DNA of 64,000 bases from Fragilariopsis cylindrus CCMP1102 (taxonomy: Eukaryota; Bacillariophyta; Bacillariophyceae; Bacillariales; Bacillariaceae), in the NCBI GenBank assembly GCA_900095095.1, contig FMBT01000387.1, positions 62,001 through 126,000 of the forward strand, read 5' to 3'. A program made the position numbers and the translations under genes. Positions 12,168 through 23,088 of the stretch are shown piece after piece (within the stretch, counting starts at the first letter, position 1; every line of letters begins with the position of its first letter). Below the pieces are notes generated by a model, which was not told where the DNA came from, ran no database searches, and worked only from the letters and a program-made list of their open reading frames with translations.

Positions 12168-13202
12168 ATGATCTCGATAAAACAACAGCATCGACAACTA
12201 CAACCGATGATGATGATTCTTCTTTCTGTCGTTGTTTTCGTTATCGCTCATTGTGTTTCTCCTGTGACATCGTTCGTATCATCCGTTACCGCCGCCGCCG
12301 GAAGAGGTAGTAATAGTAATGCTAAGTCGACCACAACCACAACAACCACAAGTATTTGGGAATCATCAGCAGCAACGACGACAAACAACAGTGATGATGA
12401 TTTACTTCATCCATCCTATGAAATTGAACCAATCTCCATACGGATCGGACATGGATTTGATATCCATCGGATGGCACCAATTGAAGAGGCAGGACAACCC
12501 ATCATTATCGGTGGCGTTGTGATACCACATACCGATCAAAAGGTACGCGAAATGAAATGAAACGATTCATTCCATTCCATTCATTCTGTTGTTCATTCTG
12601 TTATTTAGTTATTATACTACTGTGTTGTTTTTCCCTTGAATCGTAATCTTAAAATTTCAATCCATCTTATAATAAATATACTTGCACTAATGTACCTCCT
12701 ACACTTTTGAAATTTAAAATAAATAAATATAACATAACCATTAAAAATCACAGTGGATCGATGCGGATGGGAAATATGTGGAAAAGGGTGGTATATATGA
12801 AACACAATTAGGTGTGGTGGCACATTCGGATGGAGATGTGATCTATCATTCGGTCGTAGATGCAATTTTTGGTGCCTTAACCTTACCGATATTGGACAAA
12901 TTTTTCAAGATACCGATCCACGATGGAAAGGATGTGATTCTTCGAAATTTATGGACCATGCCTACCAGATCATGGACGACTATGGCTATCAAGTAGGTAA
13001 TTTAGATGTGACCTTAATCTTAGAACGTCCCAAGGTCGCCTCCTTCAAACCTGCTATGAAGGAGAATATTGTGACTCTCTTACAGACCACACCCGGACGA
13101 GTGAATATTAAAGCTCGAACGCATGAACGTCTAGATAGTGTGGGTGAATTACGTAGTTTAAGTTGTCACGTGGTATTGACAATCGAACGTAAAAAAAAAT
13201 GA
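12168..13202 (+). CDS. ispF: 2-C-methyl-D-erythritol 2,4-cyclodiphosphate synthase (plastid MEP pathway), one apparent frameshift
   Basis: Converts CDP-ME 2-phosphate to ME-2,4-cyclodiphosphate with release of CMP in the plastid MEP pathway, which supplies isoprenoid precursors for carotenoids and chlorophyll. Exon 1 (12168-12542) has a hydrophobic signal (about residues 15-32), an ASAFAP-like junction (VTSFVSS) and the metal-binding motif IGHGFDIHRM. The intron is 12543-12753. Exon 2 (12754-13202) has AHSDGDVIYHSVVDAIFGA. It then changes frame at about 12886-12888, where one extra G gives LPDIGQIFQDTDPRWKGCDS, then FMDHAYQIMDDYGYQ. The C-terminus has the conserved RVNIKARTHERL and ends SCHVVLTIERKKK. 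Every expected block is present across the shift. The gene is essential in plastid-bearing algae, so the shift is far more likely a sequence error than real inactivation. Confidence -1.
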
Positions 13203-13849
13203 ATAAGAAAAATGATGAAATCCAATCCAATCAAATCAAAATTAAAATCAAAATCAAAATCAAAATTATTCGAATCTAGATCTGAAATCGAATCACCGCC
13301 CGCCCGAGTTAATAATAATACAATAAAAATAAAACCCAACTACAATGCTGCATGGATAAACTAATGATATAATATATATATTGACATTAACATTGACATT
13401 GACGAATTTTACACAGATAGCTACTAGATATATGCATGCATATAGTAAAGAAAGCAGTACTGTACTATCAATGTTATTTTTTACCTATCAGATCTTTTCA
13501 CCACATTCGCTATTAAAAAGAAGAGAAATCAGTAGTCTTTCCTACGTTCTAAAACCAGACAGAACAATTTTTTTCTAAAATAACATTATTACTATTGTTA
13601 TTTTACTAATATTAATACTGCATCTCTAATTGTTGTTAGCGCATTAGTTCTGTTACATATAGCTTGATTCTTTTTCTTTCTTTCCTTTCCTTTTTTTCCT
13701 TTGTCGTATTTCGACTTCTACTAAAATACAAAATGTTCACTGCGCTAGCTGATATTTCGCTTTTCTGTTCTTCTCCCTTCATTCCAATGAATCCGGATTT
13801 CCAACCCGTCTTTTATTATTTCATATATCCCGTTTACTTACTAAGTAAC
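13203..13849. other. convergent intergenic region with AAAATC repeats
   Basis: Between the 3' ends of ispF and the bZIP gene. Just after ispF are tandem AAAATC-type hexamers (about 13236-13268), followed by AT-rich sequence. No gene was seen. Confidence -1.
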
Positions 13850-15855
13850 TTATTCTTCGGACGATGACGATGATAGTAATGTTTTTGATGATATTGACAT
13901 GGATGTTTCTGCTGCTGTTGCTGTTTCTGCTGCTGCTATTTCCATTGCTGTTGTTGTAGGCGAGGATAATGAATCAGTAGTATGATCAATATAATTCTTC
14001 GACCACAATTCATTTAACATATGCATACAGGCTTTATTTTGTGCCACCCACACTAAAAATTTCGCGGATTGACTGGGTGTTAATATTTGACGGATACAAT
14101 TAAATTCGGTATCCAAATCTTGTCCACATTGTTCTAACCGTCCTCTTAATTCCTTTAAACAAATTAATGTTTCCTTGAGTGTGACATCCATTTCTTGTGC
14201 CACAAATCGTGAATCTTTTAATGCACCTGCCTGTTCTGGTGTTACCTCTAAAATTTTCACAATATGTGTAAATAATTCTTTACTATTTTTTGGTGGTGTG
14301 TAGGAAGAAGGAGTAGCAAAAACACTGCTTGTTGTTGCTGTTGACGTTGTCGCTGGTGGCGGAGGTGGTGATGTTTCTGATGACGGTGTTGTATGTTGCG
14401 GTTCAGGATGATGAGTATCATTCGAATCGTACTTTGTCGGTGATGTCATAATTGCTGTTGCAGCCGCAACTGATGAAGTTGTTATATTTTGAGTTGGTAT
14501 CGATGTCATTGATTGGTTTTGATCAGATCCTCCTCCTCCTCCTCCATCTGTATTATCTTCGTTCTTCGCCTTTATTTCGTTACCACTGCTGTTGGTGGGA
14601 GTAGTGTTCCCGCCCGGAGTGGTAGTGGTATTATTCGTCGGTGTCGGCGTCGTAGTAGAAGTAGTGCCAGTTGTATTTTTTGCTTTACTACTACTACTAC
14701 TACTACTACTACTATCAATACTAGTACTTGTACCGGTGTTATTGTGAGTACCTTTTAATGTATTCATAATAAAGCTAGTAGTTTGTGTTGGCATCAGTAA
14801 CCGTTCCACATTCCGTAAATGAAATTCCATTGCCGATCGTCGATCACGACCATAATCAGCAAATTGTTCTTTATATTCTTCAATTTTTGCATATATTTCA
14901 CTTTCCGATGCTTTACCACTTTTTAATAATTCATCTAATGCCTTTGTGGTATCAATTTGTTTTTGATGACTTGATTGTTCCGCTTCCTCTCCAACCTTGA
15001 AGATAAATTATTTTTAGTATTTATTTATTTATTTTTGTTTGTTTGTTGTTGTTGTTGACAATTTCAAAGAAGAGAAATTTAAAAATTGAGAAAGTTGCAT
15101 CGTGTTTAAGAATAAAGGAATCACATTTATATAAAATTACTACTTCAATACTTTACACTGAACACGAACGAACAAACGAACGATCGAACGAACGAACCAC
15201 AAGAGGAGAAAGTAACTCCAACAATTTTTCAAGAAAAAAAACACATTCCATTCACATCTACTATACTGTATTCCTTCTTGCTTACCTGTAATTGTAATCG
15301 TAATCGTAAATTTTCACCTTCTAATATATTAATTTGTCGTTGCATACTTTCAGTGGCTTCACGTTTTCTACGTCGACATTCCCGTGCCGATAAACGATTC
15401 TTTTCAAGACGACGTAATTTCTTGTCACTTAATGGTTCACCATCTTTACCAATCCGAGATAATAAGGATTGGTCTTGTTCTTGTTCTGGATCGTCTTCGT
15501 TGTTGTCATTATCACCTAATGTGTCCGTACTGGTAGCATCTTGTAACGATGTGGTCGGTGATGGAATAGGACGTTTTCTCTTATTCTTGTTATTCGCGGC
15601 ACCACCTGATGTTGGTGTTGTGGTGGTGGTGGTTGTAGAACCATTTAGAATGTAGGACGGATCAGATGATGATGCTGTATCTATCGACATGGATGTCGTT
15701 AGTGATGGGGCTACTGCTACTGCTGCGATCGTTGTTGCGGGGGTCACCTCATCTTTTACTTTTGATGATGCGGGAATATCATTCGATACCGCCCCCATTG
15801 CAATTGCCATTGGCTGTTGTTGATTCTGCAGACTTTCGTTGTTCTGTTGTTCCAT
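13850..15855 (-). CDS. bZIP transcription factor with conserved C-terminal helical region
   Basis: Nuclear sequence-specific regulator. Exon 1 (15855-15286) encodes 190 residues, including an NLS-like NKRKRP and the basic region NRLSARECRRRKR (residues 153-165, invariant N-x7-R). A leucine-zipper heptad series follows (INILEGENLRLRLQLQ) up to the splice. The intron is 14996-15285 (290 nt, GTAAGC..AAG), phase 0. Exon 2 (14995-13850) adds 381 residues: a helical block (YGRDRRSAMEFHLRNVERLL), a Thr/Ser/Asn-rich linker, and a second helical block (LTPSQSAKFLVWVAQNKACM). These blocks resemble the paired C-terminal helices of TGA/DOG1-type bZIPs only loosely. No PAS or LOV domain is visible, so it is not an aureochrome. 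Total 571 aa. DNA binding is firm; the target genes are unknown. Confidence -1.
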
Positions 15856-17153
15856 TATGATGATAGTGATATCTGATTGTTCTATTGATGGAAGATTTTT
15901 TCCTAGTTTTTATTTTAAGAATCGTTTCCCTTGTTTCGTATCATTTCATTTCATAGAAAGATAAATGATAAAACACCGACAGAAGATCTTACTGGGCTCT
16001 TTTGTTTTTTTCTCTCTCTCTCCTACGTAAGCACCGTGAGGTACTGGATGTCACTAACAAGTTGGTTGTTCTAGCAATATGTTGCTACGGTAGTATCTAA
16101 TTACGAGGAATAGACAAGATAGAGATAGACGTACAGTAGATAGACAATCTTGATGCACAGTAACCTAGATAGGTACTGTAGATAGACTTTGACACTACTT
16201 GGACCTTGGATAAATTTTGAAAGAAAAAATGTGTCAACATTTATTTTATAATTTATCCTTCGTTGTTACTCTCTTTGTTAGATTTTTTTGTACCGGTGTA
16301 TTGTTAGGAGCGTATTCGAATTCGGCATTCTTGCCCCTTGTTGACCAGCATGGCAGCAAAAGGGGGGTCAATAGACTATAATATTAATTCTATGTTTTTT
16401 ATTTGTGCGTTCGGGGGACAGGAAAATCTAACAATATTTAGGTCGATTTTTATTGATGACACGACCGACGACGACAAAAGAAACTTACATTCATTTTTTT
16501 AATTTTAATGTATTAGCTTATTATTAATAATTGAAGAGGCCTTGTCCGAAACTCTAAAAAAGAAACGATGTTTCGGTACAATGAGAAACAAGCAAGATTG
16601 ATGACAAAGCAATATGCAAGGATAATCAGACACACTACTGTACACAATCATCCACCGAAAACAAAACGTGCAAAAAGTTAGTACGTGCTAGCTAGTTCAT
16701 TGTAGTACGTATTATTTCGGTAAACAATTTGGCAGGTTCGCATATATATATAGACATCAAACAAAGTCGATGCTGATTCAATGCAATATACGATGGCAGT
16801 CCAGCAATTGGCATGTATACACTACCACTTTTGATTTGGTATTCAATGCAACTTATCATCAATACATTTTTATCACCACGATTAGCATCATGGGTAGTAA
16901 AGACTGAGGAGGAATAAGATCAAGAATCTTCATCATTTCGTATTTCTTCTTGAGACGAATAGAGATAAAAGAAATTTCTATTGTTGGTGGTGACGATTGA
17001 TGCTATGGCGGGGATCATTATATTTTTTATGTCTCGTAGTAATAAATAAATGATCAGAACCCGAAAAATCTTCATCAGCGCCCATAAGTGCGTAGTATTG
17101 AATAACAATACTGTATATGGTTTGTGAAGTTATTCGTTAGCCATCTTGATACA
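15856..17153. other. 1.3 kb intergenic region, no gene seen
   Basis: AT-rich sequence upstream of the bZIP gene and downstream of the transporter. It has a short CT tract (about 16011-16022) and scattered GTACTGTA/GATAGAC motifs. No coding sequence, RNA gene or sizeable repeat was recognised. Confidence -1.
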
Positions 17154-19332
17154 TCATTCACAATCATCATCGTCGTCGTCGTCGTCGTCATTGTCATCGT
17201 CATCTTGTGTGTTGACTGGGATCATGCCATCACTTCGTCGTCTATGACTACCACGGCGACGAACGTTGTAGTTGTTATCACCAGGCCGTTGGAACAATTC
17301 TTCTATCTCTTCTAAGGAAAGTCCCTTAGTTTCTGGTAATTTATAATATAACCATATCCAACCAAACAATGCAACTGATCCATATAGTCCGAACGCACCG
17401 TAGGCTGTTAATGCACTTGGACTGCTCAACGTTAAAAATGTTGCGCTTATAATCAAATTCCCTATCCAATTCGTAGCAGTTGAAAAACTAACAGCTAATG
17501 AACGATACTTGAGGCAATAAATCTCGCTATTAATCGTCCATGGCATTCCACCCATTCCAATTCCGAATGCTAGTAAATATAATACCATAAAAATAACAGA
17601 TACTATACCGTATGGATTTTTTGTTGTCGCCGTTGTCGTTGTACTACTACTACTACTACTACCACCACCAGAGCATGCATCATACTCCCAATTCCCTACA
17701 GCTGTTGTCCCCGCCGTGTTGCTGTTGTTGCTGCTGCCACATGATGATTGGAAGGAACTAGTATCTTCTACAATGACTGGTCCCAATACATCACCTGGAA
17801 AGCAAACACCATTACAATAACCACACCCTGGAATTCCAACACAATCATAACAGTATGTTGTGATACCATCCCAAATAGTTGCTGGTTGATAATCGCAACC
17901 ACCATCGGATGATGCAAAAACAATTTCACCCGATGTAATTCTTGATAAGTAAAATGAACCAGCTAATCCAACTAATGACAACGTTACGAATCCAAGCGAA
18001 AATAAAACAAGTGTCCGTCGTCCGGCCTTATCGACTAGTACGATACTTGTAGCAATCCCCACCACTTGTGCTAATGCAGTAAATCCTGATAACCAAACTG
18101 CCGTTAGTTCATCATATCCTGCCATTTCATATATAGAAGCAGCATAATACATCACCGTGTTGATACCTGAACATTGTTGTATGGCCATTAAACTACATCC
18201 CAGTAATAAAGCACGACGCATGGCTGGATCTGATAGCATCGAAATAATCTGATGAATAGAATTATTATTTTATTTTTGTCAATATCCTTTGCAGTATTAC
18301 CATTACTATTGGGGAAAACGTCATCATTATTTGGTAGCTCGTCACTAAACATTTCTCCCGTCGAAGAATTATCACTTCCATAGGGCAAGGGAGAATTGTT
18401 ATCTTTTGATGATGACGATGATGCTGCAGATGGCGAGGATGAAGCTAAATTAGCCCGTTCGTCGTCGTTATCATCATGGTAACTACTATCACTGTTTTTG
18501 TTTGCAATACTGGCAGTTGCTGATTGTTGTTTTGGTTGTTGTTTTTTGGTTGTTGTTGTGGCGATGACGATGATGATAGTACTGCTGCCGATTCCATTAT
18601 ATCTCTCAGTTCTGTTCTAGCTTCATCACGACTTTCGCGGTATTCTACTAGTACCAAAAAAGCTTCTCGGTATCGTCCTTTTCCAACTAACCATCGTGGT
18701 GATTCTGGTAAAGTCAAAAATCCAATAAACATTATTAAACTAGGTATTACAGCAAATCCTAACATATATCTCCATCCACTTTCGGGTAATAAATAATCAA
18801 AGAATCCATCAACCATCCCTGCAAAGAATTGTCCAAACGTAATCATAAGTGTATTTATCGTAACTAATCGACCTCTCATATTTGGTGTAGCAACTTCAGC
18901 GATATATATGGGTGTCGTTAATGATGCAACACCGATACCCAAACCTAGTATCGTTCTCCCGATCACTAACATAACGTATCCATTCGAAATCATCAGTACA
19001 ATACTACCGATACCAAAAACAAATGCTGATCCCAGTATAGATATTCGACGTCCAAATCTGTCATTGACTGGTGCACCTAAAAATAAACTTGAAAAGAATG
19101 CAGCAAATACTGTGGAAGAAACTATCACCTCCTGCTGATGAGATGATAAATTAAATGCACGTTTCATTGGTAACATCGCACCAGATACAACACCTGTATC
19201 GTATCCGAATAGGAATCCGCCTATGCCTGCCATAAATGTTAAATATCTCATCTTACGCCAAGCAATATCAACATCATGATCCCTTTGGTGCGTATGATGT
19301 GGATTAGCATGTGTATTCGTTGTTGTCATCAT
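17154..19332 (-). CDS. MFS sugar transporter, H+/myo-inositol cotransporter (SLC2A13/HMIT) type, two apparent frameshifts
   Basis: Twelve-helix proton-coupled polyol/sugar symporter of the plasma or an endomembrane. The N-terminal half has [26 protein letters not shown] and [14 protein letters not shown]. The C-terminal half has [31 protein letters not shown] and [15 protein letters not shown]. Between helices 9 and 10 is a long extracellular loop with many cysteines ([17 protein letters not shown]), a feature of the HMIT subgroup. The halves are joined by a Ser/Asp/Asn-rich cytosolic loop that changes frame twice, at an A6 run (coding sense, plus-strand 18542-18547) and an A4 run (about 18268-18271). 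One added A at each gives an uninterrupted protein running into [14 protein letters not shown]. An intron was considered but is not needed. The ATG at 19332 is the first after an upstream in-frame stop. The transport class is firm; the substrate is inferred. Confidence -1.
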
Positions 19333-19879
19333 CGTTATTGTCGAGTCGTCGATTTGTTCAATTTCAACTCCTGATATTGGTAAAGTTATCGTCCTCGCTG
19401 TCGATGTCGAGACGAGCTCTACGTGACCACCGCCACGACCGGGATTAAGTGATGAAGAAGGAATGGTTGCAATTTTATTAATCGTTACGTTTTGCGTGAA
19501 CGACGACCAAGCGCAACGTGTGCGATGTGGGGTGTGTTATGGATAGCACGCTTCTATCTTTATACTCTTCTATTCTTTTCCTGTTCCTTCATTTAAATTC
19601 GACATTCGTTGCAATCGCCATGGTGAATTGACATTATTTGACATACGGTAAGTTACTGTTTAGTCAAAAATTAAAAAAATTAAAAAAAAATGAAAATGAT
19701 ATCTAGTCACGTATAATCGAGTCATGATCGGGTCACTTTTCCAGTTATCTATCTATTTGAATCCTCTAGCTAGCTGCATCGATGATGATCGACCAAAAAT
19801 TCGATACTTTTGTTTCATTTGAGTATTGTTGTGATTGGTGGTATTATATTATATTGATTTTATATTTATTTATTTATTT
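19333..19879. other. intergenic region upstream of the transporter
   Basis: The frame of the transporter stays open for about 70 codons upstream but contains no ATG, so this is taken as 5' untranslated sequence. The rest is AT-rich with no recognisable element. Confidence -1.
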
Positions 19880-21682
19880 TTATCCCACTTCGTTCGTCCA
19901 AACTTGTATCTTCTTTCCACGAAAGTCGGGATCGATCATAGCTTCGGTAACTGCTCTGGCAGCATCTCTTCTATTAATCCGTCGAACTTTTTGTTTTGTC
20001 GTTGTTTGTTGTTGCGACGATGACAACGACGTATTGTCAGCACTATTCATCTCTTTTTGTTCTCTATTATTTGTTGCTGCTGATGATGGTTGTTCTGTGG
20101 TTATTCTTGGTTTTTCGTTTTGTACTTCCATTAATTTTAATTCTAAATCTTCACCAACAAAGTTATCTTCGTATGTTGCAAATTGTAATACACTATAACT
20201 TAAACTTGGAAAATCATTTGGTATCATATCTTCACCTTGTCTCTTGATATCTAAAAATGTACCAGCTGGTGTTTCAAAATCACCTAATGCATCAGGACAA
20301 TTTGATACTAATAAAATATCGACCGGCTTATCAATGACGTTGTCATTACCAATATTATTAGCGCCTCAATCTCGCTTTTCTCGTCGAATGCAGAAAGTCG
20401 TCGTTGTCTTTGTATTTCTTCCTGTCTCATAGTTTTCAATGAACCTAATATATTATATAAACCTTCTACTTCGACCCGTCCTTTATCAGGACTTGCAATA
20501 GCACGAAATAAAAATGGTAATCCCGAAAGAGGACCACTTCCGCCACTAAGCGATCTTGGCACATTCCCATTAAAGTCAGAAGCACACCAAACAACTATAT
20601 CAGCTTTTGAATCTTCTACGATAGTTGTACATTGAACAGGATCAAGAAGCTAAAACAATGGTAATAATGATAATGTAAATAAATATCAAGATGGAAAACG
20701 GGAAGCAAAGATAGAAAGGAATGAGTGAGGTGAGGTGAGGTGAGATAAGATCGATAACTTTGGATTTTGTAGGCTCCAAGGGTTGATAAGATGACTGGAA
20801 TTGATATATTCATACTGTTATTTAATTAATAATAAATAGAAACGTACCTCACATTCCACAACTCGTAATTTGTCTAAATTATAATCCGACATACTTCTTC
20901 ATCGAATTCAAAATAGGCATTCCGATCTTGTAAATCCCATGCTGGATTAATAGTACCCCGTCCATCTTCGGCACCCACTTCATAGGATAATCGACCATAT
21001 CCACGACTGGTTCCGGAATTTTCACCCACTACATGAACCATCGCAACTAATTCTTTTATTTCCGGATAGGTTCTTAAAAGTTTTCGACATACCATTGATC
21101 CTAACCGTCCATTGGCACCCACTAACAATATACGTTTCCCATCCAATATCGAAGCTGGTTCTTGTTCTGTATTCTTCTTCTTCTTATTCACATTGTAGCT
21201 CAATTCATTAATGGTTGCTTCCACTTCACTTATTTCATCTGTGGACGATGATGATGTAGAACGTGGTGTACGTGGTGGCAAATTATCTTCCATCTTTTGA
21301 ATTTGTTCACGTAATTCTTTTGCTTGTATCTTCCATCGTTCTGCTGCATCTTCCTGTTCTGTGTTTTGTTCGTTCTTATTTTCTTCTTCTTCGTTTTTGA
21401 TGTTTCGTCATGGTCATCGGCATCGGAATTATTGTCGTCGACGACGTCGTCGTTTGATGATGATGCGAATAATGCAGCAACGTTATTATTTTCAAATATT
21501 GGCGTTGTTGTTACTGCTCGACTGTTGCGGATATATGTTGACGATGTGACGATGTTGACGAAAACGAAGACATCGATGATGATGATGAAAATGAGAAAGC
21601 ATTCGAGTATTTCACGATCGAAGATGATGATGATAAGACAATCATCGTCGTCATTGTAATTGCCAGAAGAGATACGAGACAC
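19880..21682 (-). CDS. NAD(P)-binding Rossmann-fold (atypical SDR/NmrA-like) protein, three apparent frameshifts
   Basis: The nucleotide-binding motif GANGRLG sits in LDGKRILLVGANGRLGSMVC (about 21090-21150), followed by a Rossmann pattern (KADIVVWCASDFNGNVPRSL) and DKPVDILLVSNCP. The C-terminus is RINRRDAARAVTEAMIDPDF. One intron lies at 20650-20847 (GTACGT..TAG). The coding frame breaks at an A5 run (plus-strand T5, 21394-21398; the second frame then gives a coiled coil, AAERWKIQAKELREQIQKME), at about 20886 (DEEV-MSDYNLDKLRVVECE) and at about 20362 (EIEA-ANNIGNDNVIDKPVD). Each is cured by one added base. The N-terminus (from 21682) is hydrophobic and could be a signal or membrane anchor, possibly for the plastid. 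The cofactor fold is firm; the reaction is unknown. It resembles stramenopile isoflavone-reductase/NmrA-type proteins. Confidence -1.
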
Positions 21683-22199
21683 ATATTCATATTAGAGGGT
21701 GTTTAAAACTTGTCGTTGTCGGATGTTTAAAACTTGTCGTTGTCGCTGTGGTTAGGTAGTGCTCTTGCGATGTTATCTTGTTGAAATAATGATCGTTGTT
21801 ATGACATAAAGCGATTTTGTCATAGCCATTGTCATTTTCAGATTGTCAATTTTATTTACTAAAGGCGATGATGATGATTCATTCATGTTGTGCGCTATAT
21901 CGCTATCAGAACAATCGCGTGTTATTCTTGCTTGTGTGTTTCGTGTGCTTTTTCTCTTTGATCTTTGAGTCTCACTCACAGTTTGCTGACGCAGCAAGCG
22001 GGTTTCAGTTGCTGCGTGTCGTCGTGGGATTGGAATTATTTGGACTGAGCAACAAACAACCATGGGAAAGAAAGATAGTATGTTTCCTTTGGCACTCCAC
22101 TCACATGCATGAGCCATCGTTATCACCCTTTTTAGAATTAAACTTAAAAGCAAACTAGCATATTATACATCATACGTAAAATATAACAAGGATATAGCT
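21683..22199. other. divergent intergenic region with a 24 bp tandem repeat
   Basis: Two near-identical copies of TGTTTAAAACTTGTCGTTGTCG lie at about 21701-21746. The remainder, up to the ATG at 22200, has no convincing gene. A 110-codon frame on the plus strand (21829-22158) has no recognisable content. Confidence -1.
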
Positions 22200-22961
22200 A
22201 TGTCTGGTTCCGATTTGGCTCCATTCGTTGCTGCCGTGCTCAGAGATAGTACCGTAGATAAATTGAAAAATGAAAACGATGGATTGAGAGAACTTTTAGA
22301 GGAGAGATTACTCTTGCAAATTACCGGACAAGATGGTGCACCGATCCATTACGAAATATCCATGAAAAATGGTACATCCAAGCAAGGTGATAATGAACGG
22401 GATCTTTGGGTGGTTAATATGATGATCGGAAGTAATAACAAAGAAGAAAACACAACATTCGACGACAATAATGACGTTATACCTCTGGATTCAATAATAA
22501 TTGGAAAGTTTTTAGAAATTTGGGTGGGTGGACAATTTTTGCAACGATTTGATTTTTACACATGTCGAGTGCGTCGAATGTGTTTCAATATGATCGGAAC
22601 CAATGATGGTTTTGATCGAAATATGAAGGATGTACCTCAAATGGGACTTATTGCAATCTTACCAACATTAGACGCATCCATATCTTCTTCAGTTCCTATT
22701 ATATATGCAAAATTCGGACCGATCTTGTTTGATGAATATCACAATCTACCACAACAATTGAGTATGGGAGATCTATATTCCCTTATTCGTGCTAGTAATA
22801 ATGGCACCCCAAAATTTTTAATGGTCCAGAAATTGTTATTTCGTAAAAGTAAGATACGTGGTGTCGTATCTCTGCTTGAAAAACTGGGTGTTTCTACTAC
22901 TACTACTACTACGAGCACTGCGAGCACTAGTAACAGTAGCAACTACCGTCATAGCAGCTAA
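22200..22961 (+). CDS. orphan protein of a diatom-type family (N-terminal DLAPFVAAVLRD)
   Basis: Intact 253-residue single-exon gene. It begins MSGSDLAPFVAAVLRDSTVD, then a short coiled coil (LKNENDGLRELLEERLLLQ). A beta-rich middle follows (SIIIGKFLEIWVGGQFLQRF, MGLIAILPTLD), then KFGPILFDEYHNLPQQLSMG and a Ser/Thr tail. No signal peptide, membrane segment or catalytic motif is visible. I recall this N-terminal pattern from expanded uncharacterised protein families in diatoms, but cannot give a function or a database name. It is on the opposite strand to, and 127 bp from, the phytoene synthase 3' end (convergent). Confidence -1.
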   Translation: MSGSDLAPFVAAVLRDSTVDKLKNENDGLRELLEERLLLQITGQDGAPIHYEISMKNGTSKQGDNERDLWVVNMMIGSNNKEENTTFDDNNDVIPLDSIIIGKFLEIWVGGQFLQRFDFYTCRVRRMCFNMIGTNDGFDRNMKDVPQMGLIAILPTLDASISSSVPIIYAKFGPILFDEYHNLPQQLSMGDLYSLIRASNNGTPKFLMVQKLLFRKSKIRGVVSLLEKLGVSTTTTTTSTASTSNSSNYRHSS

Positions 22962-23088
22962 CGGTATAGAGGATGAAGAAGATGATGATGATGACAATGA
23001 CAATGGCGACGCCGAACTATAGCGATATTAAGAAGACAATAAAACGTGTTTGGTACTAAATAGCGTTTATAACATGCAATCTTTGCCT

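Noticed and set aside
18240-18545. Intron in the sugar transporter
   Set aside because: No donor/acceptor pair keeps the frame well, whereas one added A at each of two A runs gives a continuous linker and helix start.
21773-22158. Overlapping frames of about 110-126 codons on both strands
   Set aside because: They shadow each other, lack recognisable content and lie in a promoter region.
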